Source of the DNA: Talinum fruticosum
Lineage: Eukaryota; Streptophyta; Magnoliopsida; Caryophyllales; Talinaceae
Assembly (NCBI GenBank): GCA_021018815.1
Contig: JAITYX010000011.1
Coordinates: 3,300,501-3,364,500 of the forward strand
Direction of reading: 5' to 3'
DNA length: 64,000 bases
Shown: positions 33,051 through 44,519 of the stretch, piece after piece
Layout: every line of letters begins with the position of its first letter
Position numbering within the stretch: the stretch's first letter is position 1
Made by a program: the position numbers and the translations under genes
Notes under the pieces: generated by a model
What the model saw: only the letters and a program-made list of their open reading frames with translations
Told to the model about the DNA's origin: nothing
Database searches by the model: none

Positions 33051-33251
33051 ATCATACCAATGTACAATGACGATGAATCCCATTATACACATACCCAAAA
33101 CAATCATGCCAATTGAATTAAAGATGATCTTCTTAACTCGTATTTCCCACACAAAATGAAGCTCATTGTACCCGTACGGACTACATATCAGTCCACAACA
33201 GTTGCCCTCTTCAAGCATGTACAGGATAACGAACATGCACACGAGAACCAA
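33000..33251 (-). pseudogene. minus-strand fragment with one membrane helix
   Basis: The minus-strand frame reads ELHFVWEIRVKKIIFNSIGM, then IVLGMCIMGFIVIVHWYDEG, a single strongly hydrophobic segment of about 20 residues preceded by basic residues and followed by a polar tail. It resembles in layout the exon at 34685-34961. I do not recognise the family, and there is no sign of a signal peptide. It could be a chance frame. Confidence 0.3.
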
Positions 33252-34684
33252 GCCTCAGCAATTCCCAATAAATATCATACTTACATTGGTTCCTTAACCT
33301 CAACTCATTTTCTTTGTACTCGGGTGACAACAACTTTGGCAACGATTAAATCAAGCAATCAATTTCCGATTTTGCCATTCAAGTGTCAAACCGACACCTT
33401 CTCGCTCCGTCAATGGTTCATCCACCTAAGCGGAATGGTTACAGGCCCTCTACAAAAATCAAAACAACTATATGGATTATCTGGAGATATATTCAATTAT
33501 TAATATATGCGGTTCATTTAGTTTGGGTGGATATTAATGAAGTTATATTAATGTTTTGCTAATTTATTATGGCATCATACATTTTGGTCAAAGTTTGAAA
33601 GTGATTGGAAAGTTCATAATCTTATGACATCCTGTACTGAGTCTCGAATCTGTCTCGAAGAATCGCGAACTATGTCGACGGGGAGCCCACAATCACATAG
33701 AACCGGCATATCAACGTCATCGTCATTTCCGAAGACCCTAACTGCGAAATAGTTGCACCCGGTTTCACATTGAATGCCCATTGAATGCTTCGAAGAGAGT
33801 AAATTGGTGGTGTACTTGTGGTGGAAGGCTTTTGTACAGGGCTAATTTATTGAGGTCGGACCACAATCACATTCATGCTGCACTTGTACTTTCATTTTAA
33901 GTTATTGTGAGGTTAGTGGTAGGTTTAATTTGGTGTATTGGAGGCCCACAATACCAAATGAAACCTCCAGACTTCATTGTGTTCCCGCCAAACGTCCGTC
34001 GCTTCCCGCCAAACTCCCCACACTACACTCGGCCGTGAACCGAACACGTCATCATTTGGGCAATTTCACCACCTCATTAATCAATGTATGCCACCTACTT
34101 TCCATATTTTATAAAAAATTATTGGGGATATTTTTATACTATTATAATATGAAAACATTGATACCTTTTATAATTGATGTATGCAAAACTGTATTTCTAT
34201 AAAAACTACTACAGTTGAGTAGATTTTAGTACTTAAATAAGTTCAAGGATGTGTCTGGTTTTTCCAAGTACTCATGTAACGGTCAACTAACCATCATATT
34301 TGCTAATAAGTGATGAAGGGAAGTGAAGTGTATAAATATAGTAACCATAAGTGAATAAAAATTCACGAGCGTTTGTTATCCAAGCATGTACTAGACGTTA
34401 TCCTAGGATGTATAAGAAGATAGTATTGGATAATAGCGACAGAGAAACGTTCGCATTTGAGATTATATACCATATTTGGCAATGACCAATGGACGTCAAC
34501 TTCAACGGATATAGTATACTAACAAGTACTAAGAATTATTACTTCAACCGACAACTAGTTTAACTAATCACCCCGACAACTAAGGAGTAGTTGAACGTTC
34601 CCATTTAAGATCGTAACATAACGCAATACAAATGATTATTTGAACTAAGCGGACACATGATTATCCCCGTAATTAACACATGCA
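33252..34684. other. no gene recognised in MULE interior
   Basis: This is AT-rich DNA with small chance frames. A minus-strand reading over about 33770-33610 gives NDDDVDMPVLCDCGLPVDIV, whose CDCG is reminiscent of a GRF-type zinc finger start, but the remaining ligands are not visible, so it is not called. Confidence 0.4.
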
Positions 34685-34961
34685 TCACTTCCATGGAACA
34701 CCTTGGATAAAAACGATGGCGAGAATAACGATGATCACGGTGTATGCAATGCGAAGCCGCAGATCGATCTTCCGGACGTAATCCCTTAACTCCGCATCTG
34801 CTTTCATGTCCGATTCACGAGTCCAAGTGGACGAAGTTGCGTTCTTCGATCATGGTGTCCCTAATTTCTCTTAATTCAGCAATCAAGTCATCAATCACAT
34901 CCTTCGCTTGTTGGGGATACTCGTGGTCAATGTAGTTGCGTAAACCACATTGAAGCTCATC
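34685..34961 (-). pseudogene. minus-strand exon: coiled coil plus C-terminal membrane anchor
   Basis: Reading leftward from a TAG acceptor (next to 34961), the frame gives DELQCGLRNYIDHEYPQQAK, then DVIDDLIAELREIRDTMIEE, a charged helical stretch. A frame change near 34820 leads to ESDMKADAELRDYVRKIDLR, then the hydrophobic IAYTVIIVILAIVFIQGV and a stop at 34685-34687. The layout, coiled coil followed by a C-terminal anchor, is seen in small plant proteins associated with transposons, but I do not recognise this one. Confidence 0.4.
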
Positions 34962-35420
34962 CTACTAAAAAAGATGTACAGTTTGGGTAGACACAAATGT
35001 ATGAGTGTAAAAATCGTGGTTAACCTATAAAACATTGATTAAGGTAGAAAATGTTAGGTGATTACCATATTGAATTTCTTTGGACACCCCATGTAACGTC
35101 TCGCGGTAATGATCTCGGGTCTCAAATTCACAAGCTTCTAGATCACAAGTGATGAGAAATAACCATGGTTGAAGGTTTATACACAAACCGAACTTCGTAG
35201 ATCAAGGAAGATCAGTATGTGGTTTGGGACCAATCTTCTATTGTGTGGTTTAAATAGTGGGGAAGACCACCGTCTTCATTAATATACACATTGACTTTAG
35301 TTGGAACAATAAATGCACAAATATTAAATGAACATATGTGTTATCTTTTTTGCCCTCAAGTTTTATATGCTCGCATTTCACTGCTTGTTTACCCCAAGTA
35401 TTCATTATCCTCCCTCGCAC
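34962..35420. other. no gene recognised
   Basis: AT-rich intergenic-like DNA within the MULE. Nothing conserved is seen. Confidence 0.4.
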
Positions 35421-35429
35421 CCTAACAAC

Positions 35430-36306
35430 ACTTCGTCATCAACATCCGTGTTCACATGGGGGAGGTCGAGATGCTTGGAGCGACATCATTGATATTGGTT
35501 GGCTGAATGGTGACACGTTCACTCCACTAACGAACCCGACTCTCCAATCTTTCATGGATTTTCCAGTTAGATGTTGGGATGATGACTTCAACTCAAGCGA
35601 TCGCAAACATCTACGAAACTTGAAGTGTCGACTCCCGCGGCCGCATTTGCCCCGGGCAAATACCTATCGTTAGGGAGTTCGCCGAGAATTGGGCACCTGA
35701 GTGGACAGCTAGTGTATGGGAGGACGGAAGACGGGCTTTACATTTAGAGCATATGAGTGAAGGTCCTCATTTGTTCGAAGTGTTTGACATTCATCCCATC
35801 CCAGCACCGACGTATGTTCCTCAAAGTATGTACACTATACAGTCCGATGTGACCGACATCCAATACGGTGGTTGGACGGACAACACATACATGTTTGTCG
35901 TACCTAAAGGGTATATTGGCGGAAGAATGGATATTCACATGCGGACCGTAGAAGAGTTGAACGGCGTCCTTTATGATGTGCAAGCTACAACGACAACGTC
36001 ATATGGTGGGGTGTGTCCACCTGCACTGGGGTTATTCATGATGACATTGTTATTTATGTATGGAATTGTAGAGGAATACCCGTGGCTTCTTTCGAGCCAA
36101 ACTTGTATACTATCATATCCATCACTAAATCCCACGTAGTCGTGTTGACAGAGACACGTTGTGTTGGGAAGAACGCAAAGATGCTGCTGGCCGAATCACA
36201 TGGAATGGAGTCCTTTTATTGTGACACATTTGGGTTCGTTGGAGGAGTCGCTGTGTTGTGGGACCCGTCCGTAGTCCATCTCAGTAGCATGATCTGCGGA
36301 CGCTAG
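35430..36306 (+). pseudogene. chimeric fragment: unknown domain followed by LINE endonuclease-like sequence
   Basis: The first part (about 35470-35990) reads IDIGWLNGDTFTPLTNPTLQ, then ENWAPEWTASVWEDGRRALH and QYGGWTDNTYMFVVPKGYIG across one frame change; I do not recognise it. The second part (about 36040-36306) reads IYVWNCRGIPVASFEPNLYT, then HVVVLTETRCVGKNAKMLL and TFGFVGGVAVLWDPSVV. That matches the N-terminal endonuclease/phosphatase-fold domain of plant LINE ORF2 (W-N-x-R-G, L-x-E-T-R, G-x-x-G-G-x-x-x-L-W). It stops at 36304-36306 without the rest of the domain. It may be an old LINE insertion or a captured chimeric gene inside the MULE. Confidence 0.55.
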
Positions 36307-36695
36307 CTACGTCTCCTTTGTCGTCAATGTAAGTTGTATTTTTTCATCCATACACTTGTTTCACATATAGGAAGGATTTGGTTCCCCCATTTGTTTTGAG
36401 GTGATACTTACATTACTTGTGTCGGGGATCCAGTGATTGCTGCAGCTTGGCGCAACACCTAACAAACGGAAAACACTACGATGTCTTTCAATTATGAAGT
36501 TATGAGATGTGTACTCCTTATACTTTGTACACACCTTTGTATTGGTTTGTTGAACATCGTGTACTTTGTATGTTGTTCGCCTTTGGTGTGATAATGAAAA
36601 ATGTGATCCAAACTCAATGTTTACAGGGTTTAAATCATCTCCCAAAATGATTTGACAAGTACAAGCACCATGTTGCAAACTTAAGTCCAAATAAT
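36307..36695. other. no gene recognised
   Basis: About 390 bp without coding motifs or evident repeats, ending at the left copy of a direct repeat. Confidence 0.4.
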
Positions 36696-36905
36696 GTATA
36701 AATTGCAAACCGTACTCAGTCGTTATACGGGGTAAAGACTATGGTAATCCTAGGATTACAAAAGTATGCACTACGTTAAATAAAGGTGCGTGACTACGAT
36801 ATAACCCATGAGAGGGACCAACATGTGCATCCACTACCGTAGGGCCGACGAGTAATTACAAATATGATACATGCTTGTAGATAAAGGGTTTGATTGTCGT
36901 CCTCA
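36696..36905 (+). repeat. direct repeat, left copy
   Basis: It shares TAAATTGCAAACC, TAATCCTAGGATTAC.AAAGTAT, AAAGGTGCGTG, AATTACAAATATGATACATG and TTGTAGATA.AGGG with 39937-40132 in the same order and orientation. The two copies bracket the Athila-like fragment and the second tandem array. Confidence 0.8.
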
Positions 36906-37282
36906 TGAATGGCTTTAGATAAAGGCCCGACAAGTAATTACAAATACCGTGACGACCACTCCTCCCACGCTCACGCCATCTAGCACTCAAATTCCAATCT
37001 AGCCAAACACAAACATAACCCAAAAAATAAAACAATGTAATAAAAACAAAGATCATGTACATTATTACACCTACGAACCCAACATTGATATATCATATAT
37101 GAACACCAAATCCATCACTTTTACATCATTGACAACCACAATACAAAATGTATCTCAAATGAGCAACACTTACGAAGCATATTGAAAAACTCGGGGCGAG
37201 AGGGCAAACAAAAGCAAGGAAATATATTGATACCAACATTATGAAAAAGATGGGGTGGGGGAACGCAGCAATTACAAAGTCA
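36906..37282. other. no gene recognised
   Basis: AT-rich DNA between the direct repeat and the minus-strand ORF1-like gene. Probably the 3' flank of that gene. Confidence 0.4.
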
Positions 37283-38773
37283 CCGGTCCCCGTTAGGGTC
37301 GTGGCTGGGTGGGGTCCAATCTGGTGGAGCGTACGCAGGCCCACCTTGATGCACATGATGATAGTACATGGCCCTCAACATGTCATCATTCCTCCTCATG
37401 ACCTCAGCTTGTTGCCGGCGGTCTTCTATAGCCAACAGTTGACGCTGTTCATATTGATCCAAGCGCCCCGAATATCTCCGATGTTACTCCGAACAGATTG
37501 GCAACAGGCTTGCACTCCTCTCAAAGTGTCCCCAAATGCATTATGATCGGACCGGAGTGAAGCAATCTCCAGCCTCATATCGGCCAAGGCTTGAGCCATT
37601 GAATCGTGGTACTGGAAAGGAGGGGCTTCGGACGAGCCACCAGCTTCAAATTGCGGGTGTTGCTCATGTGCCTCACTCCGAATATCATCTCCCTCCTCAC
37701 CCTCCATGGCGACATCGTCCTGGAAAATATTGTCCTCATCATCCTCAAACTTCCAATTGTTGGGATTGGCTAAAGTAGTGCGGTTGGGGTTTGGGAGTTG
37801 AAAAATAGGAAGTCCATGATGATTAATAAAATACTTGCTTCCTCGAATCAGCACAAACTTCATCCTAATAAGTGCTTGCATGTCCAACCTCTCTCCAAAA
37901 AATGGGGCTATAGTTTCTCGATTTTAGTACTCAAATTCAGCCCTAAAGCAATAGCCGTAATGACTCCCCCAACCGCAATGACCTTCTTTGGATGCTTCGC
38001 CACATCCTCCAAGTGACTTACAATGAAAGCCCCTGTGTCTACTTTAATTTTTTTCACCGCTGCCCAAAGTAGGAATAACTCTGGGTTCCTAGCAACACCT
38101 TGGCTATCATGCCTCCCAAAAATCATGTTTGCCATAAGACGTTGGAGATAACGGAAGGTTATGTTGCGTACATCGGTGACTTTGGCTTGTCGGGACTCAA
38201 AAGGAACTCGGAGGCCGGATAAATCTCTATCAAAATGAGTTCTCCGTCTACTACAAGTGATTTTAAACCACATATCCCGAGGGGAAAAGATATCCTCTAT
38301 GCATGAAACACCCCGGGGTTAGCCATAGGATATGATTTAATTGAACCAGATTTAAGTTATAATCCTGGTTGAATAGGCGGAAAAATATATGCACTCGGCC
38401 CCCATTACATTCCCCTTCCCAATCAACCCCACAATCAATTGATCAAACATAGCACATTTAAGCTCCACAAATTCAAGCCAACCCAAGTTACCTAACAAGC
38501 TATGTATATCATCCTAAAGGCCAAGACCCATGAGGGTCTCTTGATGTAGGTAACTGGGCTCGAAACTAATCTAGTAGCAAGGACATCAAATCTAGCCTTT
38601 TGTTCTCTATTGACACATTTAATAGACCGAGAAGAGGACGAAAGAACAATAGGTTGTGCCTGAACTTTACCTGGTTCTCGCTTTAGCATTTGGAGCCTCT
38701 TGGGTTGCCCTAACTCTCTTAGGTTTTGGAGCCATAGAGGAAGCGTTGAAGCTTCGAAATCCTTATTCGTCAC
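37283..38773 (-). pseudogene. Athila-like retrotransposon ORF1 (putative) fragment
   Basis: The minus-strand translation gives, in order: REQKARFDVLATRLVSSP with TYIKR (about 38620-38530), PFESRQAKVTDVRNITFRYL (about 38200), QRLMANMIFGRHDSQGV with ELFLLWAAV and VDTGAFIVSHLE (38150-38010), VGGVITAIALGL, then a Gln/Glu-rich tail with DSMAQALADMRLEIASLRSD (37570) and DQYEQRQLLAIEDRRQQ. The R-Y-L-x-R-L-x-A-x-x-I-F-G-R-x-D-S-x-G-V pattern with V-N/D-T-G-A-F and V-G-G-x-I-T-x-I-A is that of plant Athila-type ORF1 proteins (Ty3/gypsy). Stops and frame changes between pieces mean it is dead. No reverse transcriptase or integrase is near it. Confidence 0.5.
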
Positions 38774-39134
38774 TTGGCCTATAAATCGTGGAAAACCTTG
38801 AGATTATATGCAACAACCCACACAAACAAGTGAAGCAGCAAACCTTTTCTGTCTTCCACCTCTAAATCAACAATGCTGAAAATAGGGTGAGAGGAGAGAG
38901 AAAGTGGAGGCTCAATGTGGGGAAATTGGGCCTTTTTTATGAGAGAATTGGAAGAAAAGGAGGATTTCGTCAAAGTAAATTGTGGTTTTAGGTAGGATTT
39001 GTGGGTGGGTTAGTGAAGGAGGTCAGAGAGACAGAAAGAAGAGGGTTTTTCAATGGATATGGGGATTCAGCGAGTGAAATGAAAGGAGAAGAGAAGGAGA
39101 GAGGAAAACCGCAATAAAACGGACCGGAATGAAG
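38774..39134. other. leader region between the ORF1-like fragment and the tandem array
   Basis: On the minus strand this lies directly upstream of the ORF1-like sequence. It contains CT/GA-rich patches (about 38885-39110) but no recognisable gene. Confidence 0.4.
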
Positions 39135-39912
39135 TGGCATGGTCGTGCCCCATGGCACGATGACGACCAGTGCCATCTTGCGGCTCGCGAGTTATACCTG
39201 CCCATCCACACCGCCACGATCACGGAATTTCGAAAACATCGGACCTATATGGCACGGGCGTGCCGCAAGGCATGCTAACGACCGTGCCTCCTTGCGGCTC
39301 GCGAGTTAAACTCGCCCATCCAGCCCAACAAAATTGGCCAAAATGGCACACCTATCCGGCACGGTCGTGCCATAGGGTACGCCCAAGACCATGCCACCTT
39401 GCGGCTTGCATGTTGAACCGCCCATCCAGCGCAACGGAATTGGGGACAACAACAGAACGTGTATGGCACGGTCGTGCCATTTGGCACGCTTAAGTCCGTG
39501 CCACCTTGCGGCTCGCAGGTTTAACTTCCCCATCCAGCGCAACAAAATTGGAGCAAAAGCGAGCCTATGTGGCACGGTCGTGCCATGAGGCACTCCCAAG
39601 ACCGTGCCACCTTGCGGCTGCAGGTAAAACCTGCCCATGTAGCGCAACGAAATTGGGGAAAACATCAGCCATGTATGGCACGGTCGTGCCATTTGGCACG
39701 CTTAAATCCGTGCCACCTTGCAGCCTGCAAGTTAAACCGGCGCATCCAGATCGTCACAGCAGCAACGAAATTTGATAAGACATAAGACATATCTAGCACG
39801 GTCGTGCAATGTGGCACGCTCAAGTCCCAGCCACCTTGCGGCCCTCTAGGTTTAACTTGCCCACCTTCCGGGCTGCACGCTCGAGTGCCCATCCACACCG
39901 CAACTATGACGA
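39135..39912. repeat. tandem array, 7 units of 106-118 bp with GGCACGGTCGTGCC palindromes
   Basis: Units begin near 39135, 39250, 39358, 39465, 39571, 39677 and 39796. Each opens with GGCACGGTCGTGCC or a close variant, then GGCACGC, then a second half site CCGTGCCACCTTGCGGCT, and closes with CCCATCCAGCGCAAC and AAATTGG. Outer units are more diverged. The opening palindrome resembles the GCACGGCCGTGC motif of the array at 16796-17150, but the unit bodies differ. Confidence 0.9.
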
Positions 39913-39936
39913 CGGTTTGCGTAGGATTCAATCCGG

Positions 39937-40132
39937 TGCATGTGTAAATTGCAAACCATAGTAAAATGTTGTACAGGGTAAACACTTCGGCTATCCTAGG
40001 ATTACGAAAGTATATACTACCGACAACAAAGGTGCGTGGGGACGAATATGTGCTTCAATGGCCGTAACACCGAAATTAATTACAAATATGATACATGTTC
40101 GCTTGTAGATACAGGGATTTAGATTGTCATCC
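39937..40132 (+). repeat. direct repeat, right copy
   Basis: This is the right partner of 36696-36905. It starts about 25 bp past the last unit of the array. Confidence 0.8.
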
Positions 40133-40762
40133 TCAAGGATGGAGGAAAACTAGCACTAAAATTTGTTTGAATAAGGGATTCATCGAAGCAACTAAACTAC
40201 TAAGGAATATTTTAATTACTAAATAAACAATAAATGATAAAAGTAAGAACTATGCTAAACTAAACTATTAATCGTGCTGAAACCCACTTCGGCACAACAA
40301 CCAAATTGTTCCTCAAACCGATCACCCACACACTCGTAACTTTGAGGGCAACGTTGATACTATATGAGTTTTCGGCAATTTCATTAATTACCTAATGAAG
40401 TAGAAAAAGACACATAAGTCTCCAAAGTTAGCATTTATTGAGAACTACAATTGAGTCTTAGGGGTGGCAAGAATGTCTCAAGCACAAGCCGGAACAATAC
40501 ACATGACAATATTTACGATAGTATTTGCCCATTCCTTCATAGTACGAATAAGGGGTTACATAAAATACCCACACATTTGTCCCACCTAACACTAGCACAA
40601 ACACTAATGATAGAACGGCATAAAGTGGTAATGATACGTATTAGATTTCCCGTGTTAATCAATAAATGCTTACAAAAATTTGAAGCCCCGAAAATTTACA
40701 TGGCCCAAATAATTACAAGAACCAAACATTACATATTCCAATTAATCCTTGAATTGCTACTA
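40133..40762. other. no gene recognised; 3' flank of the MULE transposase
   Basis: AT-rich DNA downstream (minus strand) of the transposase. A plus-strand frame across 40451-40999 is mostly a shadow of the transposase tail. Confidence 0.45.
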
Positions 40763-43429
40763 TTATATGCAAAACATGGTGTCACAAACTGGTTGCAACT
40801 CGACATCATATCGGACATTGCCCGAAAGCAAGTCCTCCACGAGCACGACATCACCTGGATAATGAGCATCGAAGTCAGCTTGGGGGTTTTTGCAAAGTGT
40901 TCTTATAATGCCCCGTTTCTCCACACTTTGAACACCTCCGAGCTCACCTTGACGCTGCGACTCTATCCTCCTTTTCGTGGTCTCCCAGCTGACCATTGAT
41001 TTGTAGGGGGTAATATGTGGCGGTTGAAGTTGTCATCAAGCTTGTCCCCACCTACCACCATCCCTGTCGTGTCGTCCACCACAGGTAAATCATGCGTCTC
41101 CATAGGATGCACAACATTCATGTAAATTGTTGATCGTGCCGTCGCCTTGTAACAGGGTGCACATACTCATACACCGACAACTTGTACTTGTTAATGACAG
41201 CCATTGCATGCATGCAAGGCAATCCCCGCACTCTGCACCAGCTGCAACTACAAGTCCCATTGGCTAAATTCACAACAAGGCCTTTACCGTTGCTTAGTAC
41301 TGCGCCATACTCTCCGACAACACTATTATACGAGTTGTATATCAATGACACAACCAATGTTATCATATGTCTCTCATAGCTTCTTCTCTACCCTTTTTCC
41401 GACCACATTCTTCCACTCCTCCAACCGACACTGCGTTTCTCGTTCCTCTTACCAACTTTTTGCAAGTGGGCAGTCACAAGGAAGGGTATTGACATTGGTC
41501 TCAACGTCCGCATCCAATTGTTCCAACTCTCAATGGGGTTGTTATTCAATTTCCCCACCTATCCTTCTTGAATTTCGATTGCACCCACCGTTCGGGTCAT
41601 TGTGCTCTACCCACACAGCCAACTCATGCTTAAACATCCTCATTTCCTCCATCGCTAAGTTGTACTCAGCATCGGTTGGAGCATATGCGACCCGATTGAA
41701 CATTTCCTGAATAAGTATCTTTGAAGCTTCCTTGCGGTACCCAGGTTTGGTTGCCGCTTTTACAAAGTTCTCCCGAACATGCCGCAGACAGTATGCATGG
41801 TTATCTACGCCAAACACTTTAGGCACAGCAGACAGCAGCGACTGGTGTCGATCTGTCATTATCACAGGTTTTAACCCTCCTAAGCAGTTTAACAATTCTG
41901 TCAAAACCACAACCAATCATCGTCGTTTTCCCCGACACAACCGCATATGCAACGTCGAACAAATGGTTATCTCGCATCCAATGCAACTGCCGCCAACAAG
42001 GTCCCCTCGTACGGTCCGCTTAGATGAGTGCCATCAATAAACAATATCTTCCTACATCCTAGTATGAACCCATTCAGCGATGACCTGTATGCAACAAACA
42101 TTCGCCGGAAACGACAACCATCGACCTCGCAAAATGCTCTGGAGTCAAGATTTGATCTAACAATCGCAGCGCATAGCTCGGGCAATAACTTGTACCGATC
42201 ACGTGGTTCACCCATTACCATTTTTCGAACGTACTCCGTGCCCTCCAACACTCGCATGTACGACACATTCATTCCAAATTCTAGCTTCATATCCTTCAAT
42301 AACTCAACCGGTGAATAATCGGTGGACAATTTGATCTTCCCATCTACCAAATGAGCAAGCGGGTTTGCTCTAATCCTTTTCCCCATCCCTTCTCCCATCC
42401 GACATCGATCCCCACGGTATGCAAGTGTACCGCTGTAAAAACTCCGACAATCATCCCATCCACTTTGTTCGGTCCAGTTACACATATGTAAAAATTGCAT
42501 TTCACCGCCTTGCACTCCGCCTCAATGCGCTCCCTACAATTTCTTTTGAACCTATACTTAAACCGGTTGGCTACGACATATTTCCACATGCTTAACCTAA
42601 ATGATTCAGCTGAAGAAAATACCTGCCCCACCCCTTTAATTTCATTTTTCCATATGGACATTCTCCTACTGTACACTCCAGCACTGCAGCCCGGATCGAG
42701 GCCACACAATCCCATCCTCGGGAGAATGACACTCGGAGATGGAATCGGACTCCGAACTCGATCGCCTCGAATTGTCTTGTGGTATCTCCACATCTTCTCT
42801 AATAATAATAGCCTCGAGCACCCAATCTTTGGCCACTTATTTCTTCCCGAGGTTGCAACCCGACATTCACATAGCCACACAAATATTAAGCACAATTATC
42901 ATAACCCCAAAGCTAAATTTAAGACACACACACACACACACCCCATAACAACATATAACATAAATACTTAGGTTACATGTTCCACGAACATTACCTTGGA
43001 TTACTTACTCCAGCTTCTACATCTATCACCATCAACTTGTAACACCGCATTGCTCGGGTGACCACATCCCCGTTTTTTACAATCAATCTTTTCCACCGTA
43101 CGTGATAAAGGCATCACACTTGGAACCTCATCCCCATATACATACATATATGCAAAATCAATGTTTTGCTTCAACAATTTCTTCACGTCACTTTCCCTTG
43201 CAAAAGGCATTATCATCCTCCTATCAAACTTAAAAGCTGTACCACAACTTACGCTCCCTAAAGGAACCCCCATTACGTCCTCAACCAACATATGTACATC
43301 ACCCACCCCTATATTCTCCTTCAACCAAACACAATCTACACTGCCACCTACATACACCACACCTCCATTATGGATCTCCTCCAACTCGCCCTCCCCAACA
43401 CACATACATAACAACCTCTCTCTCACCAA
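40763..43429 (-). pseudogene. Mutator-like transposase (mudrA type) with SWIM zinc finger and zinc knuckle
   Basis: The element's DDE transposase. From 43429 leftward: an N-terminal region (YVGGSVDCVWLKENIG; ends at a GTAAGT donor near 43008), a low-complexity acidic exon, and the MuDR DNA-binding domain (VFSSAESFRLSMWKYVVANR with FKYRFKRNCRERIEAECK, about 42610-42500). The transposase core follows, with ILFIDGTHLSGPYEGTLLAA (first Asp, about 42040), KPVIMTDRHQSLLSAVPKVF (second Asp, about 41850), CLRHVRENF and AMEEMRMF. A SWIM finger reads CSCSWCRVRGLPCMHAMAVI (about 41270-41210). Near 40920 a damaged CCHC knuckle precedes CKNPQAD. Frame changes near 42400, 41950 and 41540 and in the knuckle make it non-functional. 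Confidence 0.88.
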
Positions 43430-44519
43430 CTACTCGCTCCACCAGTCGACTCCATCTCTGTCTTTCACACTTATAAACCACTCTACACATTAACAACAAC
43501 CCACATGTGGGACAACCACATATGTTGTCAATTATACTTTACATACATACCATATTAATATATTACCAATTGCTATTTTTATGAACATATTCATACAGAT
43601 CCATGTATACATATACAATTTGCCCGGCATGATATACACATACATCCAATATAACATAAGCCAAATTACCCTTACATTATGTACACAATAAACTACATAT
43701 TACATTCACATAGCCAAACAACACATTCACACCCACCTTTACAATTATACATAAACTTTAACAAACTCAACAGGTTCAACATTAAATGTAATCCAAGGAT
43801 GACATGCTAGTACAACCAGATATGACGAAACTAAATTCCCCTTGTCCAATACATATAAAAACATGCATGACACAAGCACAACCAACGTATGAATGCCCTA
43901 TTATACTTGTTAAATCTACGTACCAAGCATTGCAATCATAATTGAACCACACATTTCATTTTTTCAATTTGAAATGACAACACTTCAAGTACATCACAAA
44001 TATAAAACATGAATAAATGTTCCTCCCAACTAATTGACTCATATTTAACCAACAAAACAATATTCATCAACCATATTACAAAACTCAATCCACCCGATTA
44101 AACTAAAAACCCTAAATGCATTTAAAGCCAACTCTTATAGACATAAATGTATACAAAAATCATATTTTAAAATAATAACAAATTCTACCCCCAATTGTTC
44201 AAAATTCCCACACCCAACCTACAATTAACCCTATGTTGTACCTAATAATAACCAATCATAAACCAAAACACACCTACAAAAATTGAATATAATACACAAT
44301 TGAACTTACTTACCCAACCAATTTCACATCTCAATCACCTTCAACTTCACTGCGTCGGAAAAACTGGACTCGTTGGCAACCTCCACAATCGTAGCACACC
44401 TCTCTTTCTCTCTCTTCAATGCTCATCATCGATCATATGAAAATAGTGTAAAACTTTTCAAAACATTCAGACTTCTTCTCATTCTCACATCATCAAGGTC
44501 ATTTTAGACATTTCAAATC
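43430..44519. other. 5' flank of the MULE transposase, subterminal region
   Basis: About 1.1 kb of AT-rich DNA between the transposase start and the right terminal repeat. It should contain the transposase promoter, but no TATA box or leader stands out. A CT-rich patch near 44400-44425 mirrors the GA-rich patch near the left end. Confidence 0.5.

Noticed and set aside
39170..39985. Repetitive His/Cys-rich frames on both strands
   Set aside because: They are artefacts of the 106-118 bp tandem units; no known repeat protein matches.
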